Shown piece by piece: positions 1-6,149 of a DNA stretch of 11,206 nucleotides (positions are counted from its first letter, which is position 1; each line of letters begins with the position of its first letter). The notes under the pieces were generated by a model. It made no database searches and had not been told where the DNA came from. It saw only the letters and a list, made by a program, of their open reading frames with translations. Source of the stretch: Pseudomonadota bacterium (GTDB lineage Bacteria > Pseudomonadota > Gammaproteobacteria > Burkholderiales > JABEVD01); assembly GCA_021811205.1 (NCBI GenBank), contig JAJZPK010000072.1:1-11206 (forward strand). Direction: 5' to 3'. Made by a program: the position numbers and the translations under genes.

Positions 1-449
1 GGATGGATCCCGGAATGCACGGCTTCACTGCCCGCATCCCGGGAGATATCTGGCTCATCGAGCCACAAACATTCATGAATGCAAGCGGCAGGGCGGTTTC
101 CGCCCTTTCGCGTTTCTACAAGATCGCCCCGGAGCACATCCTGGTGGTGCACGACGAGCTTGACCTCGAACCTGGCACAGTTCGCCTGAAACTGGGCGGC
201 GGACTCGGCGGACACAACGGACTCAAGGACATCGCATCCCATCTCGGCACCCGGGACTTCTGGCGCCTTCGCCTCGGCATAGGGCATCCGGGAGAAAAGA
301 AAAACGTCTCGGATTACGTGCTCAAAGCCCCTCGCAAGGAAGAAGAAGAACTGATCCAGGATGCGATCTCGAAAAGCCTGGCGGCCTGGCCGCTGATCGC
401 AAAGGGACAGCAGCAGGCAGCCATGCTGAAGCTGCACACCAAAGCCTAA
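1..449 (+). CDS. pth: Peptidyl-tRNA hydrolase, 3' part (5' end outside window)
   Basis: This cytoplasmic enzyme cleaves the ester bond of peptidyl-tRNAs that drop off ribosomes and so recycles tRNA. The gene runs in from the left edge. The ATG at 3 is an internal methionine, not the start, because the family is about 190-195 residues and only 148 are visible. By alignment with E. coli Pth, about 42 N-terminal residues are missing, including the strand carrying the catalytic His20. Visible family marks are FMNASG (substrate-binding Asn), HDELD (Asp93 equivalent) and GGHNGLKD (His113 and Asn114 equivalents), then RLGIGHPG. The glycine loop reads GGGLGG where E. coli has GGGHGG, a common variation. 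The gene ends in TAA and overlaps the stop of a convergent small gene by 4 bp. pth next to ychF is a frequent proteobacterial pairing, and both serve translation. Confidence 0.97.
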   Translation, partial: MDPGMHGFTARIPGDIWLIEPQTFMNASGRAVSALSRFYKIAPEHILVVHDELDLEPGTVRLKLGGGLGGHNGLKDIASHLGTRDFWRLRLGIGHPGEKKNVSDYVLKAPRKEEEELIQDAISKSLAAWPLIAKGQQQAAMLKLHTKA

Positions 450-622
450 ACGATTTCCTGATCGTCGTCCCTCGGCAAAGTGGTCAGCGCAAGCTCCAGA
501 TTGGCCGCAAGCCGTTCGGCGAAAACGCCAGCCTCGTGCAAATGATTTTCCTTGTAGAACCCGGCTTTCTTACGGAAAAATTCGATGTCGCCCTCCAGCA
601 TCTTTCTGATTTCGCCTTCCAT
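446..622 (-). CDS. Small acidic helical protein of unknown function (58 aa)
   Basis: I do not recognise this protein. It starts at the ATG on the complement of 620-622, chosen because an AGGAG ribosome binding site lies 8 nt upstream on the - strand. The frame stays open ten codons further upstream, to 652, but that start has no comparable site. The product is rich in Glu, Lys, Arg and Leu, has no cysteine, and looks like one or two amphipathic helices ([16 protein letters not shown], then a Leu/Ala-rich segment around residues 31-47). It ends in an acidic tail, DDDQEIV. No signal peptide or membrane segment is visible. It converges on pth and their stops overlap by 4 bp. A TATACT box and a 9-bp direct repeat lie upstream. 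The good ribosome binding site, own promoter region and protein-like composition argue for a real gene, but no homologue was checked. Confidence 0.6.
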   Translation of the reverse strand: MEGEIRKMLEGDIEFFRKKAGFYKENHLHEAGVFAERLAANLELALTTLPRDDDQEIV

Positions 623-655
623 GTTTTCGCCTCTCCTGTTTTTGCCTACCACCCA

Positions 656-661
656 AGTATA
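656..661 (-). promoter_or_regulatory. Candidate -10 box for the small - strand gene
   Basis: On the - strand this reads TATACT, one mismatch from the sigma70 -10 consensus. It would start a transcript near 649 and leave a leader of about 27 nt carrying the AGGAG site. No convincing -35 box is present at 16-18 bp (AACGCT at 17 bp), so the promoter would be weak or activator-dependent. Confidence 0.35.
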
Positions 662-670
662 GCTACGTTT

Positions 671-711
671 CGATACACAGCGTTACCCCGGCCTCATAAA
701 ACCGATACACA
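671..711. repeat. 9-bp direct repeat CGATACACA (x2), possible operator
   Basis: CGATACACA occurs at 671-679 and again at 703-711 in the same orientation, 32 bp from start to start, or about three helical turns. Relative to the candidate - strand start near 649, the copies are centred near -26 and -58. That would suit a regulator binding one DNA face. Function is inferred only from position and spacing, and a chance repeat cannot be excluded. Confidence 0.35.
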
Positions 712-746
712 AGTCAGTCATAATTTCATCGTAACCTCCCCTACTG

Positions 747-773
747 GCCCGCCATCCGCGGCGGGCATTTTTT
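747..773 (+). terminator. Rho-independent terminator upstream of ychF
   Basis: A perfect 7-bp GC-rich stem, GCCCGCC (747-753) pairing with GGCGGGC (760-766), has a 6-nt loop and is followed by A and then six T (768-773). The T tract makes it a + strand terminator. No + strand gene ends just before it. The nearest is pth, 298 bp upstream, so it would end either pth read-through antisense to the small gene or a short unannotated RNA. It also insulates ychF. Confidence 0.75.
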
Positions 774-800
774 CCGGGCGTGCGGCACCGCCGGGAATGC

Positions 801-806
801 TATAAT
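801..806 (+). promoter_or_regulatory. Perfect TATAAT -10 box for ychF
   Basis: TATAAT is exact and lies 30 bp before the ychF ATG, predicting a start near 813 and a leader of about 24 nt. No good -35 hexamer is seen at 16-18 bp (GCGTGC at 17 bp). The box follows the terminator directly, so ychF probably has its own transcription start. Confidence 0.55.
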
Positions 807-836
807 GCGTCTTTTCCAGATAAACCCAGAAAATTC

Positions 837-1928
837 ATGAGTCTGAAATGCGGAATCGTGGGGCTGCCGAATGTCGGCAAGTCCACCCTGTTCAATGCCC
901 TGACAGAATCGGGAATCGCGGCGGAGAATTATCCCTTTTGCACCATCGAACCCAATGTCGGCATCGTCGAAGTTCCCGATGCGCGCATTGCGATGCTTTC
1001 CGAAATCGTCAAGCCGCAGAAGATACAGCCCGCCATCGTCGAATTCGTGGACATCGCAGGGCTCGTCGCAGGCGCCTCCAAGGGGGAAGGACTGGGCAAC
1101 CAGTTCCTCGCCAACATACGCGAAACCGACGGCATCGTGCATGTCGTGCGCTGCTTCGAAGACGGCAATGTCGTTCACGTTGCGAACAGGGTCGACCCGA
1201 TTTCGGACATCGAAACCATCAACACCGAACTCGGGCTTGCCGACCTTGCCACTGTCGAAAAGGCGCAAACGAGGCACGGCAAGGTCGCCAAGAGCGGGGA
1301 CAAGGAAGCGGTCAAGCTGGTCGCGCTTCTCGAGAAGGTCCATTCCCATCTGGATCAGGGGCTTCCCGTGCACAGCATGGCTCTCGACGAGGGCGAGCTT
1401 GACCTCATCAAACCCCTGTGCCTGCTCACCGCAAAGCCCGCGATGTATGTCGCCAACGTCAGCGAAAGCGGCTTCAAGGACAACCCCCTTCTCGATGCGG
1501 TGACCCAATATGCCGCAAAGGAAAAGGCACCTGTGGTCGCCATCTGCGCCGCGATGGAAGCGGAAATCGCCGACCTGGAAGAAGCCGACAAGGCCGAATT
1601 TCTGAAGGATATGGGGCTCGCGGAACCCGGCCTCAACCGGGTAATCCAGGCAGGCTACAGCCTGCTCGGCCTGCAAACCTATTTCACCGCAGGCGTCAAG
1701 GAAGTGCGGGCCTGGACCATACACAAGGGAGACACCGCACCCAGGGCGGCAGGCGTCATTCACACCGATTTCGAACATGGCTTCATCCGGGCAGAAGTGA
1801 TCGCCTATGATGATTTTATCGCGTACAAAGGCGAACAGGGTGCCAAGGAAGCCGGCAAGATGCGGCTGGAAGGCAAGGATTACGTGGTACAGGACGGCGA
1901 CGTGATGCATTTCAGATTCAATGTTTGA
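837..1928 (+). CDS. ychF: Redox-regulated ATPase / Obg-family NTPase YchF
   Basis: YchF (OLA1 family) is a cytoplasmic P-loop NTPase that binds ribosomes and, unusually for an Obg-type protein, prefers ATP. The start at 837 gives 363 residues, the same length as E. coli YchF, and the N-terminus [17 protein letters not shown] matches the family. G1 is GLPNVGKST (9-17) and G3 is VDIAGLV (71-77). The conserved [11 protein letters not shown] segment (81-91) follows. The G4 position reads NVSE (207-210) instead of the GTP-specific NKxD, consistent with ATP use. The C-terminal TGS domain covers about 280-360 and includes [14 protein letters not shown] and the final FRFNV. No clear Shine-Dalgarno sequence precedes the ATG. 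The gene has its own -10 box and lies 36 bp upstream of surA. Confidence 0.97.
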   Translation: MSLKCGIVGLPNVGKSTLFNALTESGIAAENYPFCTIEPNVGIVEVPDARIAMLSEIVKPQKIQPAIVEFVDIAGLVAGASKGEGLGNQFLANIRETDGIVHVVRCFEDGNVVHVANRVDPISDIETINTELGLADLATVEKAQTRHGKVAKSGDKEAVKLVALLEKVHSHLDQGLPVHSMALDEGELDLIKPLCLLTAKPAMYVANVSESGFKDNPLLDAVTQYAAKEKAPVVAICAAMEAEIADLEEADKAEFLKDMGLAEPGLNRVIQAGYSLLGLQTYFTAGVKEVRAWTIHKGDTAPRAAGVIHTDFEHGFIRAEVIAYDDFIAYKGEQGAKEAGKMRLEGKDYVVQDGDVMHFRFNV

Positions 1929-1939
1929 TGGAGTAGAAT
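1911..1939 (+). promoter_or_regulatory. Candidate promoter for surA inside the ychF 3' end
   Basis: TTCAGA (1911-1916) and TAGAAT (1934-1939) are separated by 17 bp, with four and five of six matches to the sigma70 hexamers. Initiation would fall near 1946, leaving a leader of about 19 nt with an AGGG ribosome binding site at 1954-1957. The -35 lies in the last codons of ychF. No sigmaE-like site was evident, although envelope-stress control of surA is known in enterics. Confidence 0.45.
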
Positions 1940-1964
1940 AAACGCTGTTCTCCAGGGTTTTGAC

Positions 1965-3257
1965 ATGACAAACAAATTTTTCCGCTTCGTTTTCTTATTT
2001 TCCCTCTCTCTCGCTGCGCTTTCCGCCCAGGGAACAGAGCTTGTCAACCGCATCGTGGCCGTGGTCAACGACGACGTGATCACCCAGGTCCAGCTCGATG
2101 ACCGGGTTCAGGCCATTTCGAAGCAGATCGCAAAACGCGGCATTCCCCTGCCGCCCGAGAGCGTCCTCAGGAAGCAGGTGCTGGAACAGATGATCATGGA
2201 CAAGATCCAGCTCCAGTACGCTGCCGAAGTGGGCCTGAAGGTTGACGACGAGCAGCTCAACAAGGCACTGGAGCGCATCGCCAGCGACAACAAGCTCAAC
2301 CTTGAGGATTTCCGCAAGGCGGTGGAAAAAGACGGCGTCGATTTCGACAAATTCAAGGAAGAAATCCGCGACGAAATCATCAAATCCAAGCTCAGGCAGC
2401 GCGAAGTCGACAGCAAGATCGTCGTCACCGACACCGAGGTCAACAATTACCTGAAGAACCAGAAGCAACAGGGCAAGTCCGAGGAATACAACCTTTCCCA
2501 CATCTTCATCAGGCTACCCGAGCAGGCGAGTTCAGAACAGATTCAGACCCAGCTTCGCAGGGCCGAAGAAGCACTCGCCCAATTGAGGAATGGAACCGAC
2601 TTCGGACAGGTTGCAGCCTCCTTTTCCGATGCGCCGGATGCCCTGCAGGGCGGGGAGACAGGCTGGAAGCCGGCAGGACAGTTGCCGACGGCCTTCACCG
2701 AATTGCTGCAGAAAATGAACCCGGGAGACATCAGCGGCATCCTCAGAAGCCCCAACGGATTCCACATCATCAAGCTCAACGACAAGCGCGAGGCGGGTTC
2801 CCAGTCGCTCGTAACCCAGACCCATGTGCGTCATATCCTGATCAAGACAGGCGAAGACGTTTCCGAAGACGATGCCAAAAAGCGCCTTCAGGAAATCCTC
2901 GACAAGATCAAGAAGGGAGCTGATTTCGGACAGGAGGCGAAGCTCCATTCCGACGACCCGAGCGCAGCCAACGGCGGGGACATAGGCTGGGTCTCCCCGG
3001 GCGACACGGTGCCCGAATTCCAGAAGGCGATGGATGCCTTGCAGCCGGGCCAGATCAGCGAACCGGTTCACACGCCTTTCGGATGGCACCTGATCCAGGT
3101 ACTGGGAAGGCGCAGCGAGGATGTGGGCAAGGAAAAGCAGGTTCTGGAAGCGCGCAAGGCGCTTGCGGCCAGGAAATCCGACGAAGCCTACCAGGAGTGG
3201 CTGAGGCAGTTGCGCGACCGGGCCTATGTCGAATACCACCTCGACGGAAACAAATAA
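1965..3257 (+). CDS. surA: Periplasmic chaperone / peptidyl-prolyl isomerase SurA
   Basis: SurA escorts unfolded beta-barrel proteins through the periplasm to the BAM complex. The 430-residue length matches E. coli (428). A signal peptide is clear: MTNKFF, a hydrophobic core (7-20), and cleavage near residue 21 (LSAQG). The mature N-terminus, ELVNRIVAVVNDDVIT, is the family signature. The order is SurA_N chaperone domain (about 24-150), first parvulin domain (about 172-273, starting EYNLSHIFI, with GGETGW and the NGFHIIK end), second parvulin domain (about 283-382, starting THVRHILIK, with GGDIGW and FGWHLIQV), and a C-terminal helix (about 385-424) that packs on the N domain. The start is supported by AGGG 7 nt upstream. 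It heads the surA-pdxA-rsmA-pldA operon. In E. coli, lptD precedes surA, but here ychF does. Its likely clients include PldA, encoded in the same operon. Confidence 0.97.
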   Translation: MTNKFFRFVFLFSLSLAALSAQGTELVNRIVAVVNDDVITQVQLDDRVQAISKQIAKRGIPLPPESVLRKQVLEQMIMDKIQLQYAAEVGLKVDDEQLNKALERIASDNKLNLEDFRKAVEKDGVDFDKFKEEIRDEIIKSKLRQREVDSKIVVTDTEVNNYLKNQKQQGKSEEYNLSHIFIRLPEQASSEQIQTQLRRAEEALAQLRNGTDFGQVAASFSDAPDALQGGETGWKPAGQLPTAFTELLQKMNPGDISGILRSPNGFHIIKLNDKREAGSQSLVTQTHVRHILIKTGEDVSEDDAKKRLQEILDKIKKGADFGQEAKLHSDDPSAANGGDIGWVSPGDTVPEFQKAMDALQPGQISEPVHTPFGWHLIQVLGRRSEDVGKEKQVLEARKALAARKSDEAYQEWLRQLRDRAYVEYHLDGNK

Positions 3258-4212
3258 CGCCACGCTAGCGGTAACGCTGGGGGAGCCGGCTGGAATAGGC
3301 CCCGATCTGTGCGCCCTCCTCGCCATGGAGAATCTCCCCGCGCGCATCGTCTTCATCGCGGACCGTGAAATGCTCCGGGAGCGCGCCGAACTGCTCGGGA
3401 TTCCATTCGACATCCCGGATTACGCCCCTGGCATTTCCGCCGAATTCTCCATAGAACACTATCCTCTTTCCTCGAAAGCGATTCCCGGAAAGCCGGATGC
3501 TTCGAACAGCCGTGCGGTCCTTGAAACGCTGGAGCGGGCAGTCTCAGGCTGCCTGAATCGCGAATTCGATGCGCTCGTGACCGCCCCGATCCACAAGGGA
3601 ATCATCAATGCCGCCGGAATTGCCTTCAGCGGTCACACCGAATTTCTGGCCGAGCTCACCGGAACCGGACAGGTCGTCATGATGCTCGCGGGCGGCGGGA
3701 TGCGGGTCGCGCTCGCCACCACCCATCTCCCTCTGCGGGATGTGCCGGATGCAATCACAAGGGATTCGCTCAGGCATACCTTGAAGATACTGCATTTCGA
3801 CCTGAAGAAACACTTCGGTATAGCTTTCCCGAGAATCGCAGTCACCGGGCTCAATCCGCATGCAGGTGAATCGGGCTATCTTGGGCGGGAAGAAATCGAC
3901 ACCATCGAACCAGCGATTCTGTCACTGCGGAAAGAAGGCATGCTTGTAGAGGGCCCCTTTCCGGCCGACACGCTCTTCAATCATCTCGAAGGGTTCGACT
4001 GCGTGCTCGCCATGTACCACGATCAGGGGCTTCCGGTTCTCAAATACGCAAGTTTCGGGGGGGGGGTGAACATCACCCTGGGCCTGCCCATAATCAGGAC
4101 ATCCGTCGACCACGGAACCGCACTTTCCCTCGCAGGAACGGGGAAAATAGAAGGGGGAAGCCTGAAAGCCGCAATCCGGACCGCAATCGAAATGGTCGAG
4201 AAATCGAGATGA
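3226..4212 (+). CDS. pdxA: 4-hydroxythreonine-4-phosphate dehydrogenase
   Basis: PdxA oxidises 4-phosphohydroxy-L-threonine with NAD(P)+. The product decarboxylates to the amino-ketone that PdxJ condenses into pyridoxine 5'-phosphate. The protein has 328 residues (E. coli 329). Visible marks are TLGEPAGIGPD (17-27), SGHTEFLA (135-142, substrate contact His137/Thr138), the metal-binding histidines His167 (THLPL), His212 (NPHAGESG) and His265 (MYHDQG), and the C-terminal block TLGLPIIRTSVDHGTAL (284-300). The start is the only reasonable ATG, because the next methionine falls inside the fold. It overlaps the end of surA by 32 bp in another frame, implying translational coupling, and no strong ribosome binding site is seen. 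A run of ten G (4057-4066) encodes Gly278-280 and the first base of Val281. The reading frame is intact as given. Confidence 0.97.
   Translation: MSNTTSTETNNATLAVTLGEPAGIGPDLCALLAMENLPARIVFIADREMLRERAELLGIPFDIPDYAPGISAEFSIEHYPLSSKAIPGKPDASNSRAVLETLERAVSGCLNREFDALVTAPIHKGIINAAGIAFSGHTEFLAELTGTGQVVMMLAGGGMRVALATTHLPLRDVPDAITRDSLRHTLKILHFDLKKHFGIAFPRIAVTGLNPHAGESGYLGREEIDTIEPAILSLRKEGMLVEGPFPADTLFNHLEGFDCVLAMYHDQGLPVLKYASFGGGVNITLGLPIIRTSVDHGTALSLAGTGKIEGGSLKAAIRTAIEMVEKSR
4057..4066 (+). repeat. Poly-G tract (G10) inside pdxA
   Basis: Ten consecutive G residues encode three glycines and begin a valine codon. Gain or loss of one base would frameshift pdxA about 48 codons before its end, just ahead of the conserved TLGLPIIRTSVDHG block, and so inactivate it. 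The tract may be a slippage site or a base-calling hazard. The frame given here matches the family. Confidence 0.9.
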
Positions 4213-4973
4213 GCCATAAACCGAGAAAGCGCTTCGGTCAGAACTTCCTGAAGGACGACGCCATCATCGCGAGAATTATCGACGCCATACGCCCCATGCC
4301 TGCGGACAGAATGGCCGAAATCGGACCGGGGCTCGGCGCGCTCACCGTGCCATTGCTTTCCATCCTCGACCATCTGGACGTGATCGAGATAGACCGCGAC
4401 ATCGTGGCCCATCTTTCGAAGCGCTTTCCCGAAAACAGGCTCACGATCCATCAGGATGACGCCCTCAAATTCGATTTTTCCAGCCTGGGAAAGAATCTCA
4501 GGATCGTGGGCAACCTGCCCTACAACATCTCCACTCCATTGCTTTTCCACCTGTCCGAATTTTCGGATTCGATCCGGGACATGCATTTCATGCTGCAGAA
4601 GGAAGTGGTCGACAGGATGGTCGCGGAACCATCGACTCACGATTACGGCAGGCTTTCCGTGATGCTGCAGCATCGTTTCGACATGGAGAAATGCTTCGAA
4701 GTGCCCCCAGAATGCTTCAACCCCACACCCAAAGTCGATTCTGCAATCGTCAGGATGGTCCCGCTCGAATCCGCTGAAGCTGCCGACCAGGCCCTGTTCT
4801 CGAAAATCGTCGCAGCTGCGTTTTCGCAGCGCCGCAAGACATTGAGAAACACGCTCAGGGGCATGCTGGAAGAGGAGGATTTCGAGACTCTCGCCATCGA
4901 CCCGCAGGCGCGCGCCGAGAACCTTTCCGTTTCCGATTTCGCTCGAATTGCGAATTACCTGGGTAAAAAATGA
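4209..4973 (+). CDS. rsmA: 16S rRNA dimethyladenosine transferase RsmA (KsgA)
   Basis: RsmA transfers four methyl groups from S-adenosylmethionine to two adjacent adenosines (A1518 and A1519, E. coli numbering) in helix 45 of 16S rRNA. This is a late quality-control step of small-subunit assembly. The 254 residues are slightly shorter than E. coli (273). The N-terminal signature KRFGQNFLKDD (7-17) confirms the start. The SAM-binding Rossmann motif is AEIGPGLGALT (36-46), with the acidic VIEIDRD (58-64), the second adenine-contacting DDALKFD (83-89), and the catalytic NLPYNIS (102-108). The C-terminal RNA-binding part contains NPTPKVDSAIVRM (171-183) and AFSQRRKTLRN (204-214). Its ATG overlaps the pdxA stop in an ATGA junction, so the two are translationally coupled. 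The surA-pdxA-rsmA order is the classic proteobacterial one. Confidence 0.97.
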   Translation: MSHKPRKRFGQNFLKDDAIIARIIDAIRPMPADRMAEIGPGLGALTVPLLSILDHLDVIEIDRDIVAHLSKRFPENRLTIHQDDALKFDFSSLGKNLRIVGNLPYNISTPLLFHLSEFSDSIRDMHFMLQKEVVDRMVAEPSTHDYGRLSVMLQHRFDMEKCFEVPPECFNPTPKVDSAIVRMVPLESAEAADQALFSKIVAAAFSQRRKTLRNTLRGMLEEEDFETLAIDPQARAENLSVSDFARIANYLGKK

Positions 4974-6025
4974 GGCGGCTCGCGATTTGGCTGATCCTCG
5001 CATTCTGGGCAGGATCCGCACAAGCCCTGAACTTCCGGGATTGCCTGAAAATGGAGCAGGACAATGCGCCCCTGGCGACCCAGCGCGACTGCTACAAAAG
5101 CCTGGCAAGCCCCGAAGCAAGTTCCCCGAAAGCACCTGAAAAACCCGTCAAGCAGAAAGCTTCAGCAACCGGAATACCCGAAAAAGCGGCAAACCCTCTG
5201 GCAGAAAAATCCATGCTGCTCTCGACCTGGGATCCGGATCAAAGCGGTGCCATCTCAATGTACCGACAGAATTATTTCCTGCCGATCGCGAATTCCTCGA
5301 ATCCCAACAACGCGCCGACCAGCCCCAACCCCAACAACCGGGTTCCCTATACCTATCCTCTGGACAACACCGAAGCGAAATTCCAGTTCAGCTTCAAGTC
5401 CAGGATATGGGCTCAGGACAGCAGCGACTGGGCCATGTGGTTCGGCTATACCCAGCAATCTTTCTGGCAATTCTGGGATGCATCCCACTCCCGCCCTTTC
5501 AGGGAAAGCAATTACCAACCCGAGCTCATTCTTTCCAAAAGATTCACTGCTCCGGACGCTTCCGCTTTTTCGCCGAAGCTCCTGAACATCGCCATCGATC
5601 ACCAGTCCAACGGGCAGAGCGACCCCAGATCGCGCAGCTGGAACCGGCTTTACGTCCAAACGGGCTTCGAGAACGACGATTTTCAGGGCGGCACGCTGGT
5701 CCTGCTGCCACGCCTCTGGACCCGTATACAAGTAAGCAACCCCTCGCAGAACGACAATCCGGACATCACCCATTACATGGGTTACGGCGATGTGCAACTG
5801 CTTTATTTCAACCGTTACGAGCTTTCAGCTACCGCGCGCATCCGCTCGCTACAGCTCGATTATTCCTACCCCCTCGAAGAAATCTTGAAGTATTTTTCTC
5901 CGGACTGGCGCAGCGATTTCGATTTGCACCTCCAGTATTTCACGGGCTACGGCGAAAGTCTGATCGATTACAACCATCGCCAGAATGTCTGGGGCGTGGG
6001 CGTATCCCTGCCCGTCTGGAAATAA
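4970..6025 (+). CDS. pldA: Outer-membrane phospholipase A (OMPLA)
   Basis: PldA is a 12-stranded barrel in the outer membrane. As a Ca2+-dependent dimer it hydrolyses phospholipids that stray into the outer leaflet, maintaining lipid asymmetry. The 351-residue precursor has a signal peptide with AQA cleavage after residue 19. A periplasmic extension (20 to about 95) carries two cysteines (25 and 41) and a Ser/Pro/Lys/Ala-rich linker. The catalytic block is HQSNGQSDPRSRSWNR (211-226). It gives His211, Ser213 and Asn225, with the spacing of E. coli His142, Ser144 and Asn156. Ser221 and Ser174 align with the Ca2+ ligands Ser152 and Ser106. Gln216 replaces Arg147, which acts through its backbone. 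NPDITHYMGYGD and YFTGYGESLIDYN are further family marks. An Asn/Pro-rich stretch (108-125, NPNN twice) precedes the barrel. The C-terminus is PVWK, whereas most outer-membrane barrels end in Phe. It overlaps rsmA by 4 bp (ATGA). Confidence 0.93.
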   Translation: MRRLAIWLILAFWAGSAQALNFRDCLKMEQDNAPLATQRDCYKSLASPEASSPKAPEKPVKQKASATGIPEKAANPLAEKSMLLSTWDPDQSGAISMYRQNYFLPIANSSNPNNAPTSPNPNNRVPYTYPLDNTEAKFQFSFKSRIWAQDSSDWAMWFGYTQQSFWQFWDASHSRPFRESNYQPELILSKRFTAPDASAFSPKLLNIAIDHQSNGQSDPRSRSWNRLYVQTGFENDDFQGGTLVLLPRLWTRIQVSNPSQNDNPDITHYMGYGDVQLLYFNRYELSATARIRSLQLDYSYPLEEILKYFSPDWRSDFDLHLQYFTGYGESLIDYNHRQNVWGVGVSLPVWK

Positions 6026-6065
6026 TCCCGCCCGGTTGCATCGTACATCGCGATGATTCCATATT

Positions 6066-6106
6066 GCAGCCTGTCGGGCTAAAATGCCCTCTGATATCGA
6101 GGCTGC
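6066..6106. repeat. 7-bp inverted repeat flanking a candidate -10 box
   Basis: GCAGCCT (6066-6072) and AGGCTGC (6100-6106) are perfect inverted copies 27 bp apart, with the -10-like TAAAAT between them. They could be operator half-sites around a promoter. With only 7 bp the match may be chance, and there is no T tract to make it a terminator. Confidence 0.25.
6080..6085 (+). promoter_or_regulatory. Candidate -10 box for the thioredoxin-fold gene cluster
   Basis: TAAAAT has five of six matches and lies about 65 bp before the ATG, within the only sizeable gap between pldA and trkA-trkH. No convincing -35 is seen at 16-18 bp (TTCCAT at 17 bp). It is the best candidate for transcription of the downstream run through trkH. 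Confidence 0.35.
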
Positions 6107-6149
6107 CATGTCTGGCAAACCTCAATTATCGAAAGCCCAAGGAGAAAAC

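Noticed and set aside
3..5. ATG at 3 as the true start of pth
   Set aside because: The protein would lack the N-terminal strand carrying the catalytic His20, and the frame continues to the window edge. It is an internal Met of a truncated gene.
741..1910. Long - strand reading frame of 389 codons across ychF
   Set aside because: It mirrors ychF codon for codon and has no ribosome binding site or recognisable domain. GC-rich codon bias leaves the opposite strand open.
4023..5135. - strand reading frame of 370 codons across the pdxA end, rsmA and the pldA start
   Set aside because: It spans three coding genes in antisense with no domain or start signal. It is treated as a shadow.
6026..6065. 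Possible terminator after pldA (ATCGCGAT palindrome at 6048-6055)
   Set aside because: The palindrome is short, has no loop and is not followed by a T tract.
6084..6149. Upstream ATG at 6084 as the start of the thioredoxin-fold gene
   Set aside because: It overlaps the TAAAAT box and has no ribosome binding site. The ATG at 6150 has a strong AAGGAG and a family-like N-terminus.
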